This document shows positions 56,998-64,000 of a stretch of DNA of 64,000 nucleotides, piece after piece; within the stretch, counting starts at the first letter, position 1; each line of letters starts with the position of its first letter. Position numbers and translations under genes: made by a program. A model generated the notes under the pieces. The model had not been told where the DNA came from, did no database searches, and was given only the letters and a program-made list of their open reading frames with translations. Source of the stretch: Corynebacterium phocae (lineage in GTDB: Bacteria > Actinomycetota > Actinomycetes > Mycobacteriales > Mycobacteriaceae); contig NZ_VXKJ01000035.1 of NCBI RefSeq assembly GCF_008693075.1, positions 1 through 64,000 of the forward strand. Direction: 5' to 3'.

Positions 56998-57933
56998 GTG
57001 CACTTAACTATTTTGGCAAACATTCCTTCCCCGCCGCAGGGCGTGTGGCTTGGCCATATTCGGGCTTACGCTCTATGTATTGTGGCCGGCATCCTCGTGG
57101 CGTTGTGGCTTACTAAGCGCCGCTACGTCGCCCGCGGCGGAAACCCCGACACCGTGTGGGACGCCGCCATTGTCATCATCCCCGCCGGAATCCTGGGCGG
57201 GCGGCTCTACCACGTGGCAACAGATTATGACAAGTACTTTTGCGACACCTGCAATCCCGTCAACGCCTTAAAGATAACCAACGGTGGCCTGGGGATTTGG
57301 GGCGCGGTGGCGCTGGGAGTCTTGGCTATCTGGGTGATGTTTAGGCTCAAGAAGATCCCCATGGCACCTTTCGCCGACGCCGTTGCGCCGGGATTGATTC
57401 TGGCGCAGGGAATTGGCCGCCTGGGCAACTGGTTCAACCAGGAACTCTACGGCCGTGAGACCACCGTGCCCTGGGCGCTGGATATCTACTACCGCGTGGA
57501 TGAGGCCGGAAAGTATGCCCCCATCTCGGGGCGTTCTACCGGGGAAATTATCGCTTCGGTCCACCCAACGTTCCTCTACGAACTGGTGTGGAACGTGGCC
57601 GTGTGCCTGTTTCTTATCTGGGCGCAGCGGGCGTGGAAGCTGGGCCACGGCCGGGTATTCGCGCTCTATGTGGCCTGCTATACCTTCGGGCGCTTTTTCG
57701 TAGAAAACATGCGCGCCGACGAAGCCACGCACGTATTCGGGCTTCGTATTAACGTCATTGTTTCCGTGGTGCTGTTTTCGGTAGCGGTGGTGATCTTCTT
57801 CCGTCTGCGCCGCGGTCAGGAAACCCCCGCGGAGGTGGACCCCCGCTACCATGCCCAGACACACGGCGGACCGGCGGGTCCCGGGGACAACCCGGTCCCT
57901 GCATCCGGGCGCGCGCCCGGTTCAGTGGCTTAG
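56998..57933 (+). CDS. lgt: Lgt, prolipoprotein diacylglyceryl transferase
   Basis: This 311-residue membrane enzyme adds diacylglycerol to the lipobox cysteine before LspA acts. It has seven hydrophobic segments. The family signature appears as [21 protein letters not shown] (GRxGNxxNxE pattern), and HVATDY and [11 protein letters not shown] are also present. The last 45 residues are a Pro/Gly-rich tail. The start is GTG with AGGAAA directly before it. The position before pyk is conserved in corynebacteria. Confidence 0.94.
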   Translation: MHLTILANIPSPPQGVWLGHIRAYALCIVAGILVALWLTKRRYVARGGNPDTVWDAAIVIIPAGILGGRLYHVATDYDKYFCDTCNPVNALKITNGGLGIWGAVALGVLAIWVMFRLKKIPMAPFADAVAPGLILAQGIGRLGNWFNQELYGRETTVPWALDIYYRVDEAGKYAPISGRSTGEIIASVHPTFLYELVWNVAVCLFLIWAQRAWKLGHGRVFALYVACYTFGRFFVENMRADEATHVFGLRINVIVSVVLFSVAVVIFFRLRRGQETPAEVDPRYHAQTHGGPAGPGDNPVPASGRAPGSVA

Positions 57934-57956
57934 TCGGAAAGATCCGAGTAAGTTTA

Positions 57957-57973
57957 GGGGTGAAAAACACCCC
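57957..57973. terminator. Small hairpin between lgt and pyk
   Basis: GGGGTG-AAAAA-CACCCC is a perfect six-base stem in the 62-bp gap, without a T run. It could slow or end lgt transcription or be part of the pyk control region. Confidence 0.4.
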
Positions 57974-57995
57974 GACCACAATTTAAGGTTTTTAC

Positions 57996-59414
57996 ATGTT
58001 GGATAGAAGAACCAAAATCGTTTGTACGCTGGGCCCAGCAGTGGCAAGCTATGACGGAATCCTTGGCCTCGTAGAGTCAGGGATGGAGGTCGCCCGCCTG
58101 AATATGTCGCACGGCGACCACGCTGACCACGAGCAAAACTACCGCTGGGTTCGCAAGGCTACGGACGCCACCGGCCGCGCCGTCGGCGTCCTGGCGGACC
58201 TCCAAGGCCCCAAGATCCGGCTAGGCCGGTTTGAGAAGGAACGCGCGTTCTGGGCGGAGGGCGAAACCGTTCGCATCACCGTTGAGGACGTCGTGGGAAC
58301 CCATGACCGGGTTTCTACCACCTACAAGAACCTGGCAAAAGACGCCAAGCCGGGGGACCGCCTGCTCATTGATGACGGCAAGGTGGCTGTGGTGTGTACC
58401 GGCGTAGAAGGCAATGACGTCATCTGCGAGGTAACCGAGGGCGGAGAGGTGTCCAACAACAAGGGCGTTTCCCTACCCGGGATGGATATTTCCGTGCCCG
58501 CCTTGTCCGAAAAAGACATCGCCGATTTGCGGTTCGCGTTGAAGCTAGGCGTTGACTTTGTGGCGTTGTCCTTCGTGCGCTCACCTTCCGACGTAGACCT
58601 GGTTCACGCCGTCATGGATGAGGAAGGCCGCCGCGTCCCCGTTATAGCCAAGCTAGAGAAGCCGGAGGCCGTGGACGCCCTGGAGTCCATCGTTCTAGCC
58701 TTCGACGCCATCATGGTTGCCCGCGGTGACCTGGGCGTTGAGGTCCCGCTGGAGCAGGTGCCGCTGGTGCAAAAACGCGCCATCCAAATTGCGCGTGAAA
58801 ACGCCAAGCCGGTCATCGTGGCCACCCAGATGCTAGATTCCATGATTTCCAACCTGCGGCCTACCCGCGCCGAGGCTTCCGATGTCGCCAACGCCGTGTT
58901 GGACGGCGCAGACGCCGTCATGCTCTCCGGTGAGACCTCGGTGGGAATTGCTCCGCAGAATACGGTCCGCACCATGGCGCGCATCGTGAAAAGTGCGGAA
59001 ACTGCGGGCAGCGTACCGCCGCTCAACCACGTGCCTCGCACCAAGCGCGGCGTGATTTCCTACTCCGCGCGTGATATCGCCGAGCGTCTCAACGCCAAGG
59101 CCATCGTGGCATTTACTTCCTCCGGAGACACCGCAAAGCGTGTGGCCCGCCTGCACTCCCGCCTGCCCTTGCTGGTGTTTACCCCCCACCAAGCGGTCCG
59201 GTCGCAGCTGGCGCTGACCTGGGGTGCACAAACGTTCTTGACCCCCACGGTCAAGACCACCGATGAGATGATGAAGGCGCTGGATGAAAACCTCCTGCGG
59301 ATTGATGAATACTCTGAGGGTGACGTGGTGGTCGTAGTAGCGGGTACTCCTCCAGGAGTATCCGGAAACACCAACATGATCCGGGTTCACAAGCTAGGAG
59401 ACATGGCCAGCTAA
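57996..59414 (+). CDS. pyk: Pyruvate kinase
   Basis: This 472-residue glycolytic enzyme transfers phosphate from phosphoenolpyruvate to ADP. KIVCTLGPA and the RLNMSHGD substrate motif open the TIM barrel; the B domain spans about residues 70-170; the catalytic lysine stretch VIAKLEKPEAV and the metal motif MVARGDLGVEVPLEQ follow. A regulatory C-domain closes the protein. TAAGGT lies six bases before the ATG and no clear ribosome-binding site is seen. A strong bidirectional terminator follows. Confidence 0.96.
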   Translation: MLDRRTKIVCTLGPAVASYDGILGLVESGMEVARLNMSHGDHADHEQNYRWVRKATDATGRAVGVLADLQGPKIRLGRFEKERAFWAEGETVRITVEDVVGTHDRVSTTYKNLAKDAKPGDRLLIDDGKVAVVCTGVEGNDVICEVTEGGEVSNNKGVSLPGMDISVPALSEKDIADLRFALKLGVDFVALSFVRSPSDVDLVHAVMDEEGRRVPVIAKLEKPEAVDALESIVLAFDAIMVARGDLGVEVPLEQVPLVQKRAIQIARENAKPVIVATQMLDSMISNLRPTRAEASDVANAVLDGADAVMLSGETSVGIAPQNTVRTMARIVKSAETAGSVPPLNHVPRTKRGVISYSARDIAERLNAKAIVAFTSSGDTAKRVARLHSRLPLLVFTPHQAVRSQLALTWGAQTFLTPTVKTTDEMMKALDENLLRIDEYSEGDVVVVVAGTPPGVSGNTNMIRVHKLGDMAS

Positions 59415-59431
59415 TCGAAGCTGACGCACAG

Positions 59432-59476
59432 AAATACGCACCCAAGCCACTGACCGTGGCTGTGGGTGCGTATTTT
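59432..59476. terminator. Bidirectional terminator between pyk and glgP
   Basis: AAATACGCACCCA and TGGGTGCGTATTTTT form the outer stem, and AGCCAC with GTGGCT the inner stem, around a five-base loop. A run of T follows on the plus strand. The reverse complement also ends in T-rich sequence, so it serves both convergent genes. Confidence 0.88.
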
Positions 59477-59494
59477 TCTAGCTAGTGGGGGACT

Positions 59495-61873
59495 TTACTT
59501 GGAAATGGGGGTGGGCTCTAGCTTCCAGACTTCCTGGGCGTAGTCCGCGATGGTGCGGTCGGAAGAAAAGCGCCCGGAGTGGCAGATATTTAGCCATGCC
59601 ATGCGCGCCCACGCCTTGGGGTCTTCGACGTAGTCGGTGGCCATGCGGTCGCGGGCCTCGCGGTAGGACGCGTAGTCGCCCAGCACGTAGTACTGGTCCT
59701 GGGCGTGCTCGCCGTAGCCGTCTAGCAAGGAGGCACGCAGGTCCGCGAATAGACCCTGGTTTTCAATCCCCAGCAGGTCAGAAGTCAGGGCGTCAAGCAC
59801 GCGGGCCAAACCTGGCACCGTGTGGTAGAGCTCGCTCGGGTTGTAGTCCCTGCGCAGTTCCGGAATTTCCTCCACGCGGGCGCCGAAGATGTAGGCGTTT
59901 TCCTCACCCACGGCCTCGACGATTTCCACGTTGGCTCCGTCCATGGTGCCCAGCGTCAGGGCACCGTTCATCATGAACTTCATGTTGGAAGTGCCAGAGG
60001 CTTCCTTGCCGGCTACGGAGATCTGCTCGGAGACATCGGCGGCCGGAATGATTTTCTCTGCCGGGGAAACGTTGTAGTTTTCCACGAACACCACGCGGAT
60101 GATGTCCTTGGTGGCCGGGTCATTGTTGACCAAGTCACCGATGGTGTTGATGAGCTTGATGATTGCCTTTGCGCGCACGTAGCCGGGCGCTGCCTTCGCG
60201 CCGAAGATGAAGGTGCGCTTGGGCACGTCCTCTCCGTCTTCTTTAATACGGAAGTACAGGTCCAAGATGTACAGCGCGTTCATCAGCTGGCGCTTGTATT
60301 CGTGTAGGCGCTTGATCTGGACATCGAAGATGGACTCCGGATCCACCTCCGCACCCTGGTGGTTGAGGATCCACGCGGCGAAGTCGCGCTTGTTGCCGGC
60401 TTTGATGTCCTGCAGGCTCTCCAACACGGCGGCGTCGTCGGCCAAGGGCGCTAGTTTTTGGAGCTGGCTCAAATCAGTGACCCACTCATCAGAGCCGGCC
60501 TTGTCGGTCAGCAGCTCGGATAGGCGCGGGTTGCACATCTTCAGCCAGCGGCGCGGGGTCACGCCGTTGGTCTTGTTGTTGAACTTCTCTGGCCACAGGT
60601 CGTGCCATTCGGAAAGAGTGTCAGCCTTGATGATCTCGGTGTGCAAAGCAGCCACGCCGTTAATGGAGTATGCGGCGTAGCAGGCAATCCACGCCATGTG
60701 TACGTGGCCGCCGGACACTGGCGCCATGTAGTCGATCCGGCCTTGGTCCAGGCCCCGGCCTGCCATATCCAGGCGGAAACGGCGGTCGATTTCCTCCACA
60801 ATCTGCCAGATACGCCAGAACAGCTTTTGGAAGATGGATACTTCCCAGCTTTCTAGGGCTTCGGCCAACACGGTGTGGTTGGTATATGCGAAGGTCTGCG
60901 TGACAATCTCCCAGGCCTTGTCCCAACCCAGTCCGTGGACGTCCATGAGAAGGCGCATGAGCTCGGGGATGGCCAAAACTGGGTGGGTGTCGTTGAGCTG
61001 GATGCAGTTGTACGTGGCAAATCCGGAGAGATCCTCACCGTGCTGGGTGATGTAGTTATCAATCATCTGCTGCAAGGAGGCGGAGACAAAGAAATACTGC
61101 TGGCGGACGCGCAGCACCTTGCCCTCATAGGTGGTGTCATTGGGGTAGAGCACGCGGCAGATGTCCATGACGCGCTCGCGCTCAACGATGGCCTCGGTGA
61201 AGCGCTGGGAGTTGAAGGCGTCATAATCGAACTCTTCCACCGGCTCCGCCTTCCACAGGCGCAGGGTGCCTACGTTGTCCGTGCCGTAGCCTGTGATGGG
61301 CATGTCGTAGGGGACCGCGCGGGCTTCCATGTCATCGAAGTGAATGCGATATTGCTGCGCGGAGCGGCGGATGACAAAGTCGTAGCCGTTTTCCATCCAC
61401 GCGTCCGGGCGCTCGACCTGGTGTCCGTTGTCAAAGGACTGGCGGAACAGGCCGTAGCGGTACAAGATGCCGTAGCCGGTGACAGGGTAGTCCTGGGTGA
61501 CCGCGGAGTCCAGGAAACAGGCGGCCAGGCGGCCTAGGCCACCGTTGCCCAGAGCGGCGTCGTGTTCTGCTTCCAGCACGTCCACCAGTTCCCGGCCAGA
61601 CGCGCGCACGGCCTCCTTGGCTTCTTCCACCCGGCCCAGGTTGGTGAGGTTGTTGAGCAACGCGCGTCCTTGCAGGAACTCTGCGGAGAGGTAGTGCTGC
61701 TGGCGGGCGCCGGCGTAGGCCTTGCGGGTGGCCTCCCAGTTATCGGCGATTTCGCGCACCACGCTGCGCGACAAGCCGGACCAGTATTTGCGGTCGGATG
61801 CCGCATCGGGGCTGACTCCGGCGGCGGCACGGACGTGACCGGGGATGGCTTCAGCAAATTCTAAATTCGACAT
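59495..61873 (-). CDS. glgP: GlgP, glycogen phosphorylase
   Basis: This 792-residue PLP enzyme releases glucose-1-phosphate from glycogen. Typical stretches are YYLSAEFLQGR-like QHYLSAEFLQGRALLNN, ALGNGGLGRLAACFLDS, and the PLP site EASGTSNMKFMMNGALTLGT with the cofactor lysine. ATG 61873 is chosen over 61897 because GGAG precedes it by seven bases. With GlgX it forms the glycogen-breakdown pair, and the pyk gene next door feeds the same carbon flow. It converges on pyk over a shared terminator. Confidence 0.96.
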   Translation of the reverse strand: MSNLEFAEAIPGHVRAAAGVSPDAASDRKYWSGLSRSVVREIADNWEATRKAYAGARQQHYLSAEFLQGRALLNNLTNLGRVEEAKEAVRASGRELVDVLEAEHDAALGNGGLGRLAACFLDSAVTQDYPVTGYGILYRYGLFRQSFDNGHQVERPDAWMENGYDFVIRRSAQQYRIHFDDMEARAVPYDMPITGYGTDNVGTLRLWKAEPVEEFDYDAFNSQRFTEAIVERERVMDICRVLYPNDTTYEGKVLRVRQQYFFVSASLQQMIDNYITQHGEDLSGFATYNCIQLNDTHPVLAIPELMRLLMDVHGLGWDKAWEIVTQTFAYTNHTVLAEALESWEVSIFQKLFWRIWQIVEEIDRRFRLDMAGRGLDQGRIDYMAPVSGGHVHMAWIACYAAYSINGVAALHTEIIKADTLSEWHDLWPEKFNNKTNGVTPRRWLKMCNPRLSELLTDKAGSDEWVTDLSQLQKLAPLADDAAVLESLQDIKAGNKRDFAAWILNHQGAEVDPESIFDVQIKRLHEYKRQLMNALYILDLYFRIKEDGEDVPKRTFIFGAKAAPGYVRAKAIIKLINTIGDLVNNDPATKDIIRVVFVENYNVSPAEKIIPAADVSEQISVAGKEASGTSNMKFMMNGALTLGTMDGANVEIVEAVGEENAYIFGARVEEIPELRRDYNPSELYHTVPGLARVLDALTSDLLGIENQGLFADLRASLLDGYGEHAQDQYYVLGDYASYREARDRMATDYVEDPKAWARMAWLNICHSGRFSSDRTIADYAQEVWKLEPTPISK

Positions 61874-61946
61874 GTCAAACTCCAATTTCGGGGGCATTCA
61901 AACACAACCAAGCATAATCGCAAAGGGGCGTTGATGGTTAAAGGCA

Positions 61947-63143
61947 CTAGTGCGTGGGGCGGAGAAAAGTCAGTACGGCGGCCGCGCCGGCCAAGGTGCT
62001 GGCCCGCACAGTGGGCTCATAGTCCGGCAGGAAGTCCGCCTGGTGATTAACCGGCGGGTTGTCCATGCGCCCGGCCGGGGTGGAGCCTACCAGCCAGAAA
62101 CAATAGGGCACTCCCCAGGCCTGCGGCAGGTAGGAGAAGTCCTCCGAGGCCGTCGACGGCGTGGCATCTACCGAATCCGGGCCAAAAACGGTGTCAAAAG
62201 ACTCGCGGATGCGCGCGTGCAGGCCCGGGTCGTTGTCTGTGACCTCACCGTGTGCAAAGAATTCGAAGGTGGGGGCATCGGGCGCGCCGGAGGCCTCGCA
62301 CTCGGCTTTAACCACGCGTTTTAGCGCGGCATAGACCCGTGTGGCCAGCTCCGGTTGGTAAAAACGGGTGTTGAGTACCAGCTCCGCGGTGGCGGGGATG
62401 ATGTTGTTTTTGTCCCCTGAGTGCAGCTCACCCACGGAGATAACAAAGAAATCATCCGGCGCCACCTCACGGCCCACGATGGCCTGGAGACGGACCACAA
62501 TCATGGCCGCCATAAGCGTGGGGTCAACGGAATTGTGCGGCATGGACGCGTGCGCGGAGCGGCCCTTAAGCCGCACGCGGATGGAATCACACCCTGCCAT
62601 GATGGGGCCGGGCGAAGACATTACCTGGCCGGCGGGGCCCGGCATGATGTGCTGGCCTAGGCACAGCTGTGGGCGCGGGACGCGGTCTAGTAGGCCATCG
62701 GCCAGCATGGTCTTGGCGCCGTCGGAGGTTTCTTCCGCCGGCTGGAACAGCGCCAGGAACGTGCCCTGCCAGCTATCGCGCCGGCTGTCTACAATGGCGC
62801 ACGCCCCCAGCAGCGCAGTGGTGTGCATATCATGCCCGCAGGCGTGCATGGCCCCGTTGGTGGCGGCGAATTCCACCCCGGTGGCTTCCTGGACGGGCAG
62901 CCCGTCGAAGTCGGCGCGCATGAGCACCGTTGGCCCCTCGCCGTTGCGGAAGATGGCCACCATGCCATAGCCGCCGATACCGTCTATCACCTCACAGCCG
63001 TAGCCCGCCAGGTGTTCCCGGATTTTCTCGGCGGTGCGCTTTTCGTGGTGGGACAGCTCCGGGTGGCGGTGCAGGTCCTCGTAGAACGCGCGTTGCCACG
63101 ACAGGTCTGCCCCGTGGTGGTGAAGGATTTCTTTGATGCCCAT
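61947..63143 (-). CDS. M20-family amidohydrolase
   Basis: This 398-residue metallopeptidase-like enzyme has the hippurate/aminoacylase pattern: LHRHPELSHHE, VLMRADFDGLPVQE, the metal site ACGHDMHTTALLG, FQPAEETSDGA and the dimerisation domain from about residue 185. It may hydrolyse N-acyl amino acids or similar amides; the substrate cannot be told from sequence. It is 73 bases upstream of glgP on the same strand, without a clear terminator between. The ribosome-binding site is weak. Confidence 0.88.
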   Translation of the reverse strand: MGIKEILHHHGADLSWQRAFYEDLHRHPELSHHEKRTAEKIREHLAGYGCEVIDGIGGYGMVAIFRNGEGPTVLMRADFDGLPVQEATGVEFAATNGAMHACGHDMHTTALLGACAIVDSRRDSWQGTFLALFQPAEETSDGAKTMLADGLLDRVPRPQLCLGQHIMPGPAGQVMSSPGPIMAGCDSIRVRLKGRSAHASMPHNSVDPTLMAAMIVVRLQAIVGREVAPDDFFVISVGELHSGDKNNIIPATAELVLNTRFYQPELATRVYAALKRVVKAECEASGAPDAPTFEFFAHGEVTDNDPGLHARIRESFDTVFGPDSVDATPSTASEDFSYLPQAWGVPYCFWLVGSTPAGRMDNPPVNHQADFLPDYEPTVRASTLAGAAAVLTFLRPTH

Positions 63144-63166
63144 AGCGGTGGTGCCCTTTCTTTAGG

Positions 63167-63172
63167 TAAGGT
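63167..63172 (+). promoter_or_regulatory. -10 hexamer of a probable leaderless promoter
   Basis: TAAGGT lies seven bases before the ATG at 63180, in the 36-bp divergent gap next to the M20 gene. Confidence 0.45.
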
Positions 63173-63179
63173 GACCCTT

Positions 63180-63578
63180 ATGCCGAATATTCACTTTTGT
63201 GTCCTGGTCCCCGCCGCCCATAGGCAGCGCGTGGCGGATATTTTCCAAACTGCCCTTGACAAGCTTGTTGCCGCTGGGGATTTGAGCGCCGGCAAGGTGG
63301 AGATTGATCCCAATCCTAAGCTCTACGACGGGGTGGAAGAAAACCTCCGCCAAACTTACCGGGATGAGCATGAGGACCGGGAGCTAGAAGACGCCACCGT
63401 GGTGGGCTACGACATCGCGGCAAGTGGAGTGAAGGGTTCCTATAACCAGCTGGCCATGGTGCTATCCCGGTTGCTGACCCCGCACGCGGCCCTGCCCAAG
63501 GACCATGTGCTGTTGGAAGATGAAAAGGCGCATGAGAAGCCGGCCATCTTCCCGTGGCTGGTGGAGGTCAGGCGCTAA
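63180..63578 (+). CDS. Unknown soluble protein
   Basis: The 132-residue product has no signal or membrane segment. It begins PNIHFCVLVPAAHRQRVADI and contains an acidic stretch YRDEHEDRELEDATVV. I do not recognise a family. ATG 63180 is used because a -10 element stands at leaderless spacing and a long frame extending upstream would lie antisense to the M20 gene. Its last 11 bases overlap the end of the convergent glycerate kinase gene. Confidence 0.7.
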   Translation: MPNIHFCVLVPAAHRQRVADIFQTALDKLVAAGDLSAGKVEIDPNPKLYDGVEENLRQTYRDEHEDRELEDATVVGYDIAASGVKGSYNQLAMVLSRLLTPHAALPKDHVLLEDEKAHEKPAIFPWLVEVRR

Positions 63579-64000
63579 ACTGCGCGGCGATTTCGCGGCC
63601 GGCCTTTCGCAGCTGGTCGTTGATGTGTCCTTGTTGGTCAAGTTCCACCGTGTAGTCGCCTAATGGTTGTTCTACTTTCCCGGCCACCACTGCTAGTGGC
63701 ACGCCCGCTTGTTTGCCTGCCGCGGCAAGATATCCCACGGCTTTGCCGGTAGTGGATTGGGCGTCCACTTTGCCTTCGCCGGTGATGATGAGATCTGCCT
63801 GGGGGAGCGCGGTTGCCAGGCGGGTGTGCTGGGCAATGAAGGGGGCGCCGGCCACGGTGCGCACGTGGGAGTCATCACCCCATAGCAGCTGGGAAATATA
63901 GCTCAGTCCCACCGGGATGCACCCGGCGGCGCCGAAGTGCGGGGTGTCGGGGTTGGTTCCGGTGACCTCGCAGAGGCGCAGCATGGCGCCGGTGAGTAGG
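63568..64000 (-). CDS. glxK: Glycerate kinase, C-terminal part (runs off the window end)
   Basis: The visible 143 residues match the end of the GlxK/GarK glycerate kinase family: FGAAGCIPVGLSYISQLL, the conserved ADLIITGEGKVDAQSTTGKAVG, and GVPLAVVAGKVE. The N-terminal part lies beyond base 64000, and the frame is open to the edge. The enzyme phosphorylates D-glycerate to feed lower glycolysis. The symbol is a family name; the exact paralogue is not determinable here. Confidence 0.87.
   Translation of the reverse strand, partial: LLTGAMLRLCEVTGTNPDTPHFGAAGCIPVGLSYISQLLWGDDSHVRTVAGAPFIAQHTRLATALPQADLIITGEGKVDAQSTTGKAVGYLAAAGKQAGVPLAVVAGKVEQPLGDYTVELDQQGHINDQLRKAGREIAAQFSA

Overview
The window is a GC-rich, gene-dense stretch of a Corynebacterium-type actinobacterial chromosome. 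The assignment rests on gene order: a division and cell-wall run murG-murC-ftsQ-ftsZ-pgeF-yggS-sepF-yggT-divIVA with no ftsA; a translational T-box in front of a type-2 ileS; a sialic-acid cluster whose transporter matches the corynebacterial SiaEFGI layout, including a fused permease/ATPase; and a histidine operon hisDCB-small ORF-MFS-hisHA-impA-hisFI followed by a TrpC relative, lgt and pyk. The genus is an inference from content and order; no rRNA is present. Layout: 1-8525 holds peptidoglycan lipid-II synthesis (murG, murC), septum and polar growth (ftsQ, ftsZ, sepF, divIVA) and accessory genes. 8602-12142 holds a small membrane protein and the T-box-controlled ileS. 12139-15525 holds a DUF222/HNH protein, then an EamA exporter and DNA polymerase IV behind an inverted pair of perfect DnaA boxes. 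15522-27057 is an amino-sugar and sialic-acid module: nagAB (leftward), nanAKE (rightward), nanR (leftward) and siaEFGI (rightward). 27082-36284 holds asparaginase, two lipoproteins, lspA-rluD, small membrane proteins, a RarD-type permease and dnaE1. 36412-45717 holds a secreted protein, ilvA-yigZ, an S4 protein, a small alarmone synthetase beside an unknown gene, an exonuclease-BRCT protein, glgX and a TetR regulator. 45973-57933 holds a lipoprotein, a membrane protein, the his operon, a degenerate TrpC-like protein and lgt. 57996-64000 holds pyk, glgP, an M20 amidohydrolase, a small unknown protein and the end of a glycerate kinase. How the genes connect: SiaEFGI imports sialic acid. NanA, NanK and NanE convert it to GlcNAc-6-phosphate, and NagA and NagB take that to fructose-6-phosphate, with NanR as the likely repressor. 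GlgX and GlgP mobilise glycogen, and Pyk closes glycolysis. LspA and Lgt mature the several lipoproteins encoded here. Signals: many genes have a -10 hexamer 6-8 bases before the start codon and no ribosome-binding site, so they are probably leaderless; this changes the chosen start of yggT, lspA and the TetR gene. Several convergent gene pairs share stop codons in four-base palindromes. The observations most worth a second look are the TrpC homologue that has lost several catalytic residues, the inverted DnaA boxes over a polymerase IV operon promoter, the tandem repeats straddling the ends of ftsQ and nanR, and the alarmone-synthetase/unknown gene pair. I found no CRISPR array, transposase, prophage or tRNA gene.
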